Assembly (NCBI GenBank): GCA_016758965.1
Contig: JAEPRB010000125.1
Location: forward strand, 53,456-117,455
DNA length: 64,000 nucleotides
Source: Circinella minor
Lineage: Eukaryota > Mucoromycota > Mucoromycetes > Mucorales > Lichtheimiaceae
Direction: 5' to 3'
Positions 25,001 through 38,121 of the stretch are shown piece by piece. The first letter of the stretch is position 1, and every line of letters starts with the position of its first letter. A program made the position numbers and the translations under genes. Below the pieces are notes generated by a model. That model saw nothing but the letters and a program-made list of their open reading frames with translations, made no database searches and was not told where the DNA came from.

Positions 25001-26475
25001 ATGTTTTTATATAGATACCAACAAAAAAAATTGATATTAATTATCCCATTTCTTGACCCTCCTGTGTGCACAAACAAATAATGATATTATAATGTTGTTC
25101 ATTCAATAATATATATATTTCTACATAGTCACGTTACTTGGTATACTCTATTTTTATATGGCATCATCCCACAATAGTATAGCTTGTCCTCCCCTGGGGG
25201 AGGGTGTTCTAGTTACTACTACTCTTCTCTATCTTAATTATTTAACATCTTATTCTCATCGTACCGCAAAGAAGTGATCATAGCTATATGCATAAATGCC
25301 GGTTATTTCAAACTTTCACTTTAATAAAATATAAATTTAAAACTAGTACGTAAAGCAGCAAAGAATTCTTTTACATTGTGAATATAAGGTTAAAATGTGT
25401 TGTATCTATTGGATTGAAGACTGGATTGACAGGAACGTTTGGATAAAGAATCACTTCTTTGCAGTATATTGTGAAAATAAATTTATATATATGAATAGAG
25501 AGAAAGGAGGAATTGACTGAAAATCCCCCTGCAGGGAAAAAAAGTTAATATATTGAGAGAGGATTAATGGAGGAGTAGGGAAGATAAGATACAGAAGAAA
25601 GAGACTACTCTAAGTGCTTGTTTGTGATTATCTATGGAAGGTAGATGGGAAGTCGAAAGTGTCCGTCTCTGCCTGGGTCTGATTCATTGTCTTCAAAATT
25701 TGTTGCCAGGATGACTACTTGGGTGGATATGACAATCAGTCATGAAAATCTAAAAAAAAAAAGACTTGGTTATAAACATTTAAGAAGGTAGTGTTATGTA
25801 ATTATACTAAGCCTTTATATATTTTGTTCATATAAAACAAGTTTGACTTTTATGTTAAAGGCACTAGAGAAGGAATGGGGTATCAGATTTATTGAATGAC
25901 AATACAAACGTATGCATATGAATATTAATAGAATTAGTACCTTAATACATATGAATGTAGCCGCAAAGAACGTGGATTGGTGCCCCATCACCCAGTTTAC
26001 AAAATCAATATAAAAATTTAATGACATAATAATCCATGTGGGAAAACAAGTTATGCGCACATAACTTTTCTTATATGAATATTGTAATAAAGGAGGTGTG
26101 CTACGAAGCAAGACATTAGGAATGATGATATAACAATAGTGTTAAAAATGTAAACAAAGAAAATATACATTATTGATTTTAATTTCTTAACATTCATATC
26201 TTTTTTAAAAATAGCAGACTAAGAACCGACCCAAAAAAAAAAAAAAAAAATAGGGAGCAAAAAAATAAATAAATTATTGGTGTTGTATATGCGTGCATAA
26301 TGTAATATTTTGCACTCGTGTCTCTTTTTATTATTATTATTTTTAAATTAATACGTACACTCAACGATTTTTTTTAAAGTAGTAAGTGTATAATAGCTAA
26401 TAGTAAGAATAGTAATTATAATATAATACATATGATATCTGATGTATATAAATCGGCATTCCTTACTGCTTCAAC
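22096..26475. other. 4.4 kb stretch without a supportable gene
   Basis: Contains the chitin synthase promoter (up to about 22.8 kb; a G-run at 22411-22420 and poly-A around 22738-22754), many A/T homopolymers and short (TA)n runs, and a more mixed-composition part at 24230-24720 with a direct repeat GGCGTCACGGGCGTCA. The C/G-rich palindrome CCTCCCCTGGGGGAGG lies near 25188. The short ORFs at 23605-23829 (+) and 25815-26111 (-) show no domain and no start context that I would defend. No tRNA was found by eye. Confidence 0.45.
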
Positions 26476-28295
26476 TTAAATAGCATTCTCTTTGTTGTCG
26501 TTATTATTATTATTATTATTGCAACAATGACCTGCATTGTTATAATATTTCGAGGAACGAACTGCTCGATCTTTTCCTTTACTTGTTCTTGGTGAAGGGA
26601 CTGACTGACTAGGAAGTACGACATCTGGTGTTGATTGTCGAACATCACATTGGTGATTTGAACAATGGTGATTATAATGATGACATAATGAAGGCTGGGC
26701 ATATACAATTGGTGGAGAGGTACAAAAACAATGAAAGTGGCGATGGGTTTGTTGTGGTAATGGTACACAGCAACGATGATGTTGAGGGTGGTGAACGTGA
26801 GTTTCATAACCGTTGTGATGATGACAGTGATGGTTTGTATTATTACTATTACTATTATTATGATGATGATCTAGATTATGATTGTGGTGATTTGGATGAC
26901 TTTGATAAGGATATTGCTGATGATGTATATTATTATTATTATTATTATTATTATTTTTTGCAGTTGTAGGATGACTAATATTATGATGATGTGGATGGTG
27001 TTGACATGGGTTATAGATGGGATTGTTATGACAATGATGATGATGCTGTTCTTGTTTATGGCTACACATATGATAATTGTTCTTGTTGATATGGGAATGA
27101 TCATCATGATAATAATGATGATGGTGGCAGTTATTGTGATGTAGATAGTGGTGGTGATGGTTACCCCAGTAAGGCTCTGTCGTCATGGTCCCTTTATCAC
27201 AACCACGACGATGTTGAAAACTTGGGACATTTATAGTTTTCTCTACTTCATCTTCTGCATCTGGTGGTGGGGTTGGTGGTAAATGCATCTGCAATGTACG
27301 GCCAGGATGCAGCAAGTCGCGTTTTTGTGTAGCGCTATTGTGCAGTAGTTGCTGTTGGCGTTGTGGTAAAGCGGAAGATTCCGAATCTGCTGGTTCATTA
27401 ATGACAGGAATTTGATGACCGACTGGTACAGATCGTGATCGCCTAGATGCTTCATCCTTTTGTTGTTGCTGTGCTGCAACGGGTAAAATATCCGACTATT
27501 TACAATGAAATTTAAAGTATTATTATTGTTGTTGAATTAAAGAATTCAGTCTTTCTCTTTCACATTATGTTTTCTTTCTTATGGCTCATCCATATTTACC
27601 TGCAAATTATATTGTTGTTTATTATTAGCTTTATGCTTTCTACACTTTTGATCTGTTTCGCAACATAAATCCGCGCGCTTCATCGTTGTTGCAAAGGATG
27701 ATCGTGTGATTCTATTATTAGAACTTTCAGAACTTGTTGGTCGACGTTGCTGTTGTTGTGATTGTGATTGGCGATAGCGGCGATTACTCGCTTCCATATA
27801 TTTCTGTGCTAAAAATCCTTTGTAATTATTGCTACCTTTACTGCTTATGCTTTGTCTAGGTAAAACAGCACTTTTAGTGGCAATAGGGGTTGGTATTTTT
27901 GTGGTGTTAGCAATTGATGTAGGAGCTGTTGTAGAATTAAAGGTCATTGTTGATACAGAAGTTGATGTACGTGGTACAGACATCATTACACCATCAGATT
28001 CTGCTTCCTCTTCAAGAATGTCTTCAGGGCGTAATTCATTAAGTATATCATCCATCAAACTTCCTCTCTCTCCAATAATAGCTTTGAAGCTGCTGCTACT
28101 GAAAAAGTCTCGACTGATTGATTTTTGTTGTCTCTTATTCTTCTTCTTCTCTTTCTGATTATGTAGTTTGTAATGCTGATTTCCTGAGATTGTATCAGTA
28201 GACGAAATTTCTACTCGTTTTTTTGGAGTAGAAGTGGGAGTGTTAGGTAAATCCGTTGATGGTTTATCCTTTCGCGAAAAACGCAACAAGCCCAT
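26476..28295 (-). CDS. Uncharacterised His/Asn/Gln-rich low-complexity protein, 2 exons, 571 aa
   Basis: Exon 1 is 28295-27600 and exon 2 is 27495-26476; phase 0 on both sides and 572 codons in total. The N-terminal part is basic (MGLLRFSRKDK), followed by a Ser/Lys-rich stretch and an acidic helix with LMDDILNELRPEDILEEE (about residues 78-95), the only segment that looks like a conserved binding helix. The C-terminal 250 residues are dominated by His and Asn runs encoded by ATG/ATT-like trinucleotides in the DNA, then a tail RTSKGKDRAVRSSKYYNN. No enzyme motif is visible. The His-rich part could bind metal, but nothing else supports that. The open frame across 1.8 kb, with one clean intron, argues for a real gene. 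Confidence 0.65.
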
Positions 28296-29024
28296 CGTAT
28301 TAATAGAAATAAAAAAGTAAAGAAAAAAAAAGGAAGTTAAAGAAGAAAGAAAGTTTGTTTAAAAATAAAAATTAAGAGAAGAAAAATGTATGCTTATAGA
28401 GGAGCAAAGCACTATTAAACCAATCATAATAAAAGCTTTTATTTTTCTCTGCGTGTCTTTTATGAATGTTATAAAGCTGAAATGATCCCTTCTTTTGTAT
28501 CGCACCCCTTGTGGTTTTAACAGTGTCCAAATATATAGTGGCTGCATTAGATTGCTGCACGTTGCTGAATGAACGAGGAGATTTACATACAATTTGACAC
28601 TGTATTAGAAATTGAACCCCTTTCATCTACTCTCTTTTTTTTTTTTCTCTCTCCTCTTGAAACCCCTTTTTGCTCACCAAGTCAGCAACTGCTCCTAGCA
28701 ACCAGTTCATACATTGTTACTCTTTTTAACTACTGTTATCTTGAAATTAACTCTTTTTTTATGATGCTAATATTATTTCATGTGAATACAATTAAATGTT
28801 TTCCACTCCTCGCTCTTTATATTAACCTTTCTCCTTCCATTTTACACTCCTTAGATTATTAATATTAATAATAAATAAATAATAATAATACTAATAATAA
28901 CTAACAAACAGAAAAAGAGACACAAATAATTCCAGTAAAATTGTAATAACTTCTTTAATTTTCAATTGAATTGATTGTTTTATGCACACAATATAACTAA
29001 CTAAATGGATATCTGACTACTAAT
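28296..29024. other. Intergenic region between two minus-strand genes
   Basis: Promoter of the His-rich gene and 3' region of eIF5. AT-rich with (TAA)n near 28870-28900. No gene recognised. Confidence 0.5.
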
Positions 29025-30458
29025 TTAATCCGATTCTTCCTCAGATGATTCTTCATCGGCATTAGCCACCCATTCCAAGAATGGTTTAGCAGCTTTCTTG
29101 ACTTCCTTGGAAACTTCCTTGTCAACATAACGCTTGGAAGGTTTTTCACCCCACTTGAGATAAACATCATCGTCAATCAATTCGGTATCATATAACTTCA
29201 TCAAGATAGTAGGTACCTTCTTCAACAATTTGTCTTTGTGTTCCAAACCAATCAAACGTTCAATACCACCAAGTACTGCCTTTTGATGCTTTTCACCAGT
29301 CACAAACTTCTCCAAAAGTTTTTCACGCTGAGGAATTTGAGTAATCACGTTTTCATCAAAAATACATTGAATCAAAACTTGGCATGCTTTGTATTTGCCA
29401 AGAACATCTAATTCTTCAGCTTGGTTGATAATATCCTGATCACTAGGATCTTTTTGTTCTTCAAGCCATACACCGAATTGCTCATATTTGTTAGAGTCTT
29501 CATCATCATCACCTCCCATAACACTAGTTACAGTCAATTCCTTGAGGCGTTGAGCTACAGCTTGTTCACTTGTATCTTCCGACCAATCTTCTTGAGCCAA
29601 TTTGCTTTCGAGTTTAAGACCAGCGGCTTCCTTGTTGATACGTTGAGTGATAAGATCATCATCAGAACCAGCTACATCGTCATTATCTTCTTGGATGGGT
29701 GAATCAGGCATACCATCATCATTGGTTCCATTGGCTTGAGCGGTAGCAGCCTTGCGTTGTTTACGTTGCTTCTTGGATTCGGTAGCAGGGGGGTTCTTGA
29801 CAATAAATGCTGCCAATTTATGACGGTTATCACCTAACTTGCGTGCACCACATGCTTTACAATCCATATGAATTACATCACCCTTGATGACCTATTAATT
29901 TTATTTAATTAATTATTTTTTTGTTTAATATATTTTCTTTCTTTCTTTCTTTCTTTTTTCTTTTTTCTTTTTCTTCCATCACTTTCCATTTCATTCCAGA
30001 AAGAAAAAAAAAATTACTTACGAAGTCAGTTTCTGGGTTTTGACAAGCAGGACACAATACAAACTTAGAAATGAAACCATCCAAAATAGTTTGAAGTCTT
30101 TCAGCATCGTGTTCACCGTTTACAATATAGCGTTCATTTTTATCATCACACTTGACTTGTGCACCCAATTCGAACCCAAAGAATTTGGTAGGGTAAGAAG
30201 GGGGACGGGACAAGGCGCGTGCAACTTCAGCCATGTTGGGAATAACAGTTTTGATACCATTGCCTCTACCTTCAACCTATAAAATATTATTATTATTCAT
30301 TATTAGTTATACATACATTTCTATTATTATTATATCTTTTTAGATTTTCATAGTAAATATTAAATAGTAATAAAGTAATTTACCTTTGCAATAAGGCGAG
30401 GCATTTTATAGCGGTAAAAAGAATCTTTGACATCTCGTCGAACGTTTACAGCTGCCAT
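29025..30458 (-). CDS. TIF5: Translation initiation factor eIF5, 3 exons, 398 aa
   Basis: Exons in reading order: 30458-30384, 30276-30022, 29891-29025; all junctions are phase 0 and the total is 399 codons. The N-terminal domain starts [20 protein letters not shown], and its conserved Arg near position 15 matches the arginine finger region. [15 protein letters not shown] and [17 protein letters not shown] follow. The zinc ribbon is formed by CPAC in exon 2 and CKAC in exon 3. The C-terminal W2/HEAT domain ends in an acidic tail EESSEEESD. eIF5 is the GTPase-activating protein of eIF2 in the 43S pre-initiation complex. The length is typical of fungi (about 400). The start is supported by the universal N-terminal sequence. 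Confidence 0.97.
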
Positions 30459-32047
30459 AATTATTGCTTTTTATAATAATTTGGGAAAAATAGGAGGAAA
30501 ATGGAATAAAAATAAAATAAAAAGATTGGAAAGAGTTTTTTTAAAATAAAAAGGGTAGTTTTAAAACTAAAAGATTAAAATTTAGGAAATGGTGTAAAAG
30601 GCCTTCTTTTTGACTTTAAGAAAGTGGTGTAAATTATACTGCTCTATACTGTCTTGCTGTTGTTGCTGGGAATATTCGTTCCAGTCAATTGATGAACAAA
30701 ACATGAACAAGTCGAGACTTTGTTTTTTTGTTGAAGATTGGGTGTAATTGCGAAAAAGCAGTTTGACCAAGCGAAAGAGAAAGGAAAAAAAAAAGAAAGA
30801 AGAGGAAGATTAAAGATGTCAATCAACCAAAAAAAAAAATATAATAAAAAGATTACGAAAAACGAAAAAGAAGAAAAAAAAAGCCTTCGTTAACGAAAAA
30901 ATTCTTTTCTGTTTTTATAGAATTTGAATGGCTTTCAATTGGTGTCAATTGGAGCTGGATATAAAAAAAACAGGGCAAAGGCTGCGGAACATTTTTCATT
31001 GCTATGGTATCGGATGAATTATATTGCCGTGATTTTTGGAAAAACAAAAAGGTTTTCCATGTTATGATGTTTTTTTAGTTATATGCCCAGAATGGTAAAA
31101 GAATGGTGTTTCATCCAATAACATACCATTTTTAAATATTTATATAGAACAAAGAGGAACAAACATATTATAAATACAACATAAAAAGTTGGATACTCAT
31201 ACTTATCATTATTATAGTTTACGCGTGACCATATATGCAGTGCCACCCAAAAAAAACAGCTATGAAGGATGACAATGATTTCTGATATGCGACATGAAAT
31301 ATATAGCAATTTATTGAAGAAAAAAAAGTGAATTAATTATTATTACTATTATTGTCAACAGTAGTATCATCTATTATTACACATGCACATCATACAATGT
31401 AATATAAATATAATTTTATAATGGTTACTATGTGTTTTTTTGTGGAAGCAACAAAGCCTTTAGTGATACGTATATCTTATAAAAACGTCCTCTTTATTTT
31501 AGGGTCTGGTGTTTTCCTTGAGATAATATGAAAGCTGATGGGGGAATGTATAATAGTATATGATTTTGGGCGTTTAAAAATATGTGCTTTTGATCACGCA
31601 TGAAAACGCATATATAGATACTTTGGTGAGAGAAATACTTTTTTGTCACGCAAAATGAAACCAGTTGACTCATCATAAGAGTAATTTTTTGGGTGAACAA
31701 CTTCCTTTTGGCTAAGCAAAAAAAAAAAAAAAAAAAAAAATAGGACACAATGATGAACGAATTAAAAAAAAATATAAAGAAAACTTAAATAAGTAGCTAT
31801 ATATAGCTTTGACATTAACAAAATATAATATAATGATAATACAAAAGGATTTCTTTTTTCTTTTCCTTCCTTTCTTTTTGTTCTTTCTTTCTTTTAAATA
31901 TTTTTGAACCTATTTGAAACTTTTTTTGTTCTATACTATTTTCTCATAAACTTGTTTGGATCGCATTTTTCTTTCTTGAAAAAAAAAAAAAACAAATAAC
32001 AAAAAACGAAACCATTTGTTTATTCGGATTAGTAGTCAGTTATTATC
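30459..32047. other. 1.6 kb divergent intergenic region
   Basis: Between eIF5 (minus) and the Sel1-repeat gene (plus). A-rich purine runs at 30780-30890, a 22-nt poly-A near 31719-31740, and CT-rich leader DNA at 31850-31990 before the plus-strand gene. No gene seen. Confidence 0.5.
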
Positions 32048-35000
32048 ATGGGTGCACAACAAAGTCATCCACAGAATAAATCGATAACGAATACTAGTAA
32101 TAGTGAGAGTGAGAGTGAAATATATATTCTCTCTAGGAAAAAGTCATCTATAACAAATCAACATCATACCCATCATCATCGTCATTATAATAAAAGTAGT
32201 AATGAATGCCAACATACCAGCAATAACCACCGAGATAAGTCGACGGCAAGCACTAGTAAAATAAGCAGTAGCAACAGAAATAGTACTAATAGCAGCGGGA
32301 ATATAACTACAAACCAGCAACAAAATCATCAACAATATCAACAAAAGCCAAAACAGCATCAAAAACAGGTCCGTCGGTCGATACAGCTTTATAATCATGT
32401 ACAAGAAGCGTCTTATCGTTTGGTAAAGCGCCATCTAAATGAAAAAAAGATTAATGAACTCTTACCTCCATCCTCATGTCCTCCAACGAGTGAGCAGTTA
32501 TTGGGTTTTAGTAGCATTAATACTACTATTGACAAAAGAGCGTCGGGTTATTCAACAACAACTATTTCATCTAATGAATCTTTGGCAACAGCTCTTTTTT
32601 CATTTGCTGCTACAAGCTCATCTTCCTCTTTAGGAATAACTCCAATTTCCTCTCTTTCTTCATGTCATTCTAAACTCGGACACGAGACCGCAGAAAATGA
32701 CACTACAACAACCATTACATCCGACAATTTATCTCATACTTCCAGCGACAGTAGATCCAATAAAAAGAATAAAGAAAACAATAATACTATATTTGTTAAT
32801 ACATCGTCACCATCCACTAACGATCTACATCCTACAGCATCCCAAGATCTGGATGTACGACATTCATCGTCGTTGTACACCAATATTAACGGTTCAAGTT
32901 GCACCACAGACACTGAATTGTATTCAAGTCTCGTGAACAATGCATCTACAAAATTGGCGCGCGTTTGGGTTGCACAGTGCAAAGTACATGGCTTTTTTGG
33001 GACAAAACCCAAGATCGACGAAGGCTTCCAAGATCTTTTAAAACTTGCCAAACAAAATACCGTTTCTCCTACTCCGGAAGCTTATGCGCCACTTGCTGTT
33101 TGTTATGATTATGGCTTGACACCTAACCGACAGTCCGATCCCCAACGAGCATTCAAGTGGTACAAGAAAGCCATAACAACAACAAGTTCAACAACAGATA
33201 TAGATACTAGTACAAATCGAATGCTTGCCTTTGCTTATTATCGAATGGGAGTTCTTTCTTCATCTTTATGGTCACGATCTTTAGATGCTCTTAAATATTT
33301 CCATTTAAGTGCAGTTCAAGGGAGTCCTATGGGGCAATATATGCTGGGACTCTATTATCAATACGGAATTGCAGTTAAACAAGCAAGTTCATCTCAAGCT
33401 GAAAAGTGGTATACAAGCTCTGCCGAACAAGGAAATTCTGATGCACAAGCAGCATTAGGATTGTTATTAATCGACCATGTGAATGAAACAGAAAAAGGTG
33501 TAAAGTGGCTCGAATTGGCTGCTGAACAGGTAAAAGAAAGAAAGAAAAAAAAAGTGATATTTTTTTTTTGTTAATAATAGAAAATAATAATAATAATAAT
33601 AATAATATACTAAAAAGAAAATTGAAACAAACAAAAACAACCCCTCATTTCGGGATTTCCTTGAATGGTTGTGGATCCATTGTTCTCAAACTTTTTTTGT
33701 TATTTTGATGTCTCTTTTACAAAAAAAAACTTGCTTTTATTTTTTTCTTCTTTTTTTTTTTTTTCTTCTTTTTTGTGCTTCTTTTGCAATAGAATAATGC
33801 ACGAGCGCTGTTACGACTGGGATCTTTCTACGAGGAAGCACAAGACGATCAACGAGCTATGGCATATTATCAAAAGGCGGCAACAACCGCTACATCCGAT
33901 CGTGACCTCGCTCTTGCACATTATCTTGTTGGTATTAATTATCGAATGGGTGATTTAGGACTTACCATGGATGCTTCGCGTGCCGTTCAACATCTTACTG
34001 TTTCAGCCAATGCGGGTTATGCCCCCGCTCAGCGTGCTCTTGGTTTGATGCATGCTCAAGGCATTGGTGTGCTCAAAGACGACGTCAAGGCTCATCAACT
34101 TTATCAAAAAGCAGTAGCACAAGGTGATATACGAGCCATAGGGTTATTAGCCGAACAAAATGAACATGGACGAGGTTGTATTATGGATTTAAAAAATGCA
34201 CTTAAACTTTATAATAAAGCCGCTAATGCAGGGTCTGTGGCTGCCCAATTGTCACTTGCCGAACTATTACAACGTATTGGTCATCGTGCACAAGCTTTTA
34301 CTTGGTTTGAAAAAGTTGCCAACACATCTTCCTCTTCTTTACCTCCATCATCTTTATCGACCACAAACGAAAATGATAATAATAACAATAATAATAGTAG
34401 TGATTTAAATATCGATTTTATTCAACAACGTAATACAGCGCGATTAATGGTCGCCCGTTATCGACTTCAAGGATTGGGTGGCGTAGAAAAGAAGATTGCC
34501 TGGGCTTTTAATGAACTCATCACGCTGGCTGACTGCGATCATTTTATTGACGCGTATTATTGGGTGGCCGCATGTTATGAAGAAGGAGTATTTGTTCAAC
34601 GAAATATTCGCAAGGCATTTGAATATTACGAAAAAGCTGCAACTCATGGTGATACCGATGGACAGTTTCAAGTAGCTTTCATGTTAGCCAATGGTGTTTC
34701 CGAACCACCTGTTGTGTTTATTAAACGTAATCATGCGAAAGCATTTGAATGGTATTCAAAAGCAGCTGATGCTGGACACAAGACAGCACAATATAGTCTT
34801 GGACTGTATTATTTAAATGCAATTCAACCCGTAACCAAGATTGATAATGAAAAAGCAGCTCATCTTTTTGAACGTGCAGCATCACAAGGTGTTATAGTTG
34901 CTATGATACAATTGGCAAAGATTATGTTAAAAAGTAATTCGGGACAGGAGCAAGAGGCACTTTATTGGCTTCGGAGAGCAGCTTCACAGGGAGATGCTGC

Positions 35001-38000
35001 TGGTATGCGTGAATTGGCAGCGGCTTATGAATCTGGTGTTGCCGCTTCATTTATCAAGGATGATAATAATGATACTACCAATATGCGTGCCATTGCCCTT
35101 CAACTTCTCAAGAAAGCTGCTGAAGAAAAAAACGATGCTTTATCATGGGTTGCTATGGCTCGTTACTATGAAAACGGATGGTCTGTGCTTGTGGATATCC
35201 CTCAAGCTATTCACTGTTATAGTCAAGCAGAATCATTAGGTTACTCCAAGTATGTCTTTTTTCTTTGGTTTAGTATTTTTTATTTATTTGATTTTCACAT
35301 TAAAAGATAACTAATTATTATTATTATTATACTTATAGAGCTGGATTAGCTTTAGCTGACATGTTTGAACGACGCTCAATGTGGCAAGAAGCACTTGATA
35401 AATATGATCAGATGGCTAAAGAAAATGAACTACAAAGTTCAGTTGGATGGAAATCAAGGCTTGCCAAAGGTCGTTTAGTAGTGTTTCAACACAAAGGTAC
35501 AACTGAAGACATGAAAACTGTATATTCTTGGATGCATGATATGGTTGAACAAGATGTTGGCGCGGTAGAACCTTTTGAAATGTTAGGTAAAAAAAGAAAA
35601 TAATGTCACACTGTTACTATTATTACCAAACATATATTCAGAATTTCTAATCAGAATTTTTTAAAAAAAAAAAATTATAATAAAAGGTGCATGTTATGAA
35701 TATGGAAGAGGTACAGCCCAAGATATTAGCAGTGCAATCACTTGGTATGAAATGGCATTAGCACAAACAAATAAAACCATGCCAATCAATGTTGTCGGCA
35801 TCGATTGGATTAAAGAACGTGCACGGTTCCGTTTAGGAGTTCTTTATTTTAAACAAAAACAACATGTTGCAGCTTTTGAGCAGTTTCAATCCATTGTTCC
35901 ACTACTTGAGGAAATGAATCATCATTCTTCTGAAACTCGACAACATGCAAGAATAACACGATATTATCTTGGTATGTAAAAACCATCGTACAAAAAAACA
36001 TATTAATTTTTTATTAAGTTCTTTCCTCCTCTCCCCATTCCTGGAATTATATTACAATTTTTGTTTTTAATAATAAATAAAAATTATAGGCTATCTTTTA
36101 TTACATGGTGAAAAAGTGAGTCAAAATATTGAACTTGCTAAACAATGGTTAACTCAAGCTGCGGATGAAGGTGAAGGCGCTGCTGCATATGAGTTAGGTA
36201 TGTGGGCATTAGAACAAGAAAATGAACATGAAGCCAAGAACCGATTTGATCAAGGTGTCTCTGCACGTCACGCTGGATGCATGCGTCAACTTGCACTGCT
36301 TTTGGAACGAGAACAACGATATGACTTAACTTGGGATGGTCGAGATACTCTTGAATGGCTCGAATATGCTGCACGTCTTGGCGATATTGAAGCTCTTGTT
36401 CATTTAGGACTTGCTTACGAATTCGGTCTCGGTACAACCATTGCCCGTGGCCAAATGGAAAAATCATTACCACTTTATATTGCAGCTGCTCAGCAAAATA
36501 ATATGCGAGCCATGATGAAAGCAGGAGAAACATTTAGTAAAATGGGGAGACATTGTGAAGCGGTAAATTGGTTAAAAAAAGCGGAACCTTATAGTCTTAC
36601 AGCTCGTACAATGATTGCTTCTTATCATCTTCAAGGTCGTGGTGGATTAAAACAAGAAGGTGGATTTATTATGTTAAAATCGATTATTGAAGAGCACCAA
36701 CAGGAAGAAAAAGATAATAGTGTAACAAGAAAAAAAGATGAACAAGATCAAAATGGAATGAGTTTGGCTATGTTTTTATTGGGTCAATGTTTTGAATTGG
36801 GTCATGAGACACAGCAAGATTTACAAGAAGCAGAAAAATGGTATCACCGCGCAGTTGCTATGTATGAGCATACAGACGCTGCTTATCGCATTGGTATTCT
36901 CAGGAGTATGCAAGGAGATGATGTAGGCGCACTTGAATGGTATAGAAGAGCGGCAGAAAAAGGACGTCACAGAGAAGCGCAATATCAAGTTGGTATTTTT
37001 CATAAGGATGGTCGTGGTGGGTTGGAGCCAAACATAACCGCTGCACGAAATTATTTCGTACGAGCATCAGATCAAGGCCATCCTCGAGCAAAGTATGAAT
37101 TGGCACATATTTTATGGCGCAAACGAGAATACCAAGATGCTTTTTATCTTTATGATATAGCTGCCAAACTCATGGTACCTGAAGCTCTACGTGAGATAGG
37201 AAACCTTTATCATCAAGGAATTTCCAAAGTGTTGCCACGGGACTATAAACGTGCATTTGAATGTTTTTGTGAAGCTGCACAATTAGGCGACGCAACTGCT
37301 GCTCTTATGGTTGGAACTTATTTTGAAGAAGGTTATTTGGAACAGCAGCCCGACCCTCCATCTATTGGTATTGATCGAGATCAAGCATTACAATGGTATG
37401 AAACAGCTTATCGACTAGGATGTGGTCCTTTAGCAGAACTAGCAATTGGAAACCTTAAACATACAATGGCAGATGAACTGGGTCCAGAACTTCATGAAGA
37501 AGCTGAAGATTTGCGTGAAGAAGCTTTTGATTGGTTTAGTGAAGTGGCTATGGAGTTTAGGGAAGAAACCCAGCATGCCAATATTATGGTTGCTCTGTAC
37601 CACATTCATGGATGGGGACGTATACCTATTGATGAACATGAAGGATTTCGTTTACTGCGACAAGTTGCAGATGCAGGTGGTGTACAAGCTTTTGCTGAAG
37701 TTGCAAAATGTTATGACGAAGGCATTGGCGTAGAATGTAATATTACTCAAGCACTCAAGTTTTGGGAAATGGCAGCTGAAGCCCAACAGGATATTAATGC
37801 GATGATGCGAGCCGCTGAGATATACGAAAAAGGTCTAGCAGGTCAAATGAATTCTCAAAAGGCATCACATTACTATGTCAAAGCCAAGACAGCAGGTAAG
37901 ATATAAACTTATATTCTCACCAATTATGTTAATAAATAAAAAGAGAACGGTTAAATAACGATATTTTATTGACTGAATTGTAACACAAATATGATTTATA

Positions 38001-38121
38001 AAATAATAATAATAATTTAGCTACAAGACAACAAAGTCCAAGTGAGATTACTCCATCATCCTCTTCATCCTCTTCTTATTCATTATCGACACGTTCATCC
38101 TTTGCATCTATTCGAAACTAA
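32048..38121 (+). CDS. Giant Sel1-repeat (SLR/TPR-like) protein, 6 exons, 1792 aa, N-myristoylation-like start
   Basis: Exons 32048-33529, 33793-35249, 35339-35586, 35687-35971, 36090-37895, 38021-38121 close over 1793 codons. Residues 1-290 are Ser/Asn/His-rich and probably disordered. From about residue 300 to 1755 there are dozens of Sel1-like repeats of about 36 residues, with typical blocks such as AFKWYKKA, GLYYLNAI, KAFEYYEKAATHGD, GDAAGMRELAAAYESG, ALEWYRRAAEKGRHREAQYQVG and KASHYYVKAKTAG. The last exon adds a Ser-rich tail. The start MGAQQSHP fits the N-myristoyl transferase consensus (Gly2, Ser6), so membrane attachment is likely. Sel1 arrays act as scaffolds, for example in ER degradation (Hrd3) and chitin synthase activation (Skt5/Chs4), but this protein lacks a terminal CaaX box and is far longer than either, so no specific role is assigned. 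Confidence 0.88.

Noticed and set aside
26628..27144. Plus-strand ORFs rich in Asp/Tyr and Met/Ile
   Set aside because: Shadows of the trinucleotide-like repeats encoding the His/Asn-rich protein on the other strand.
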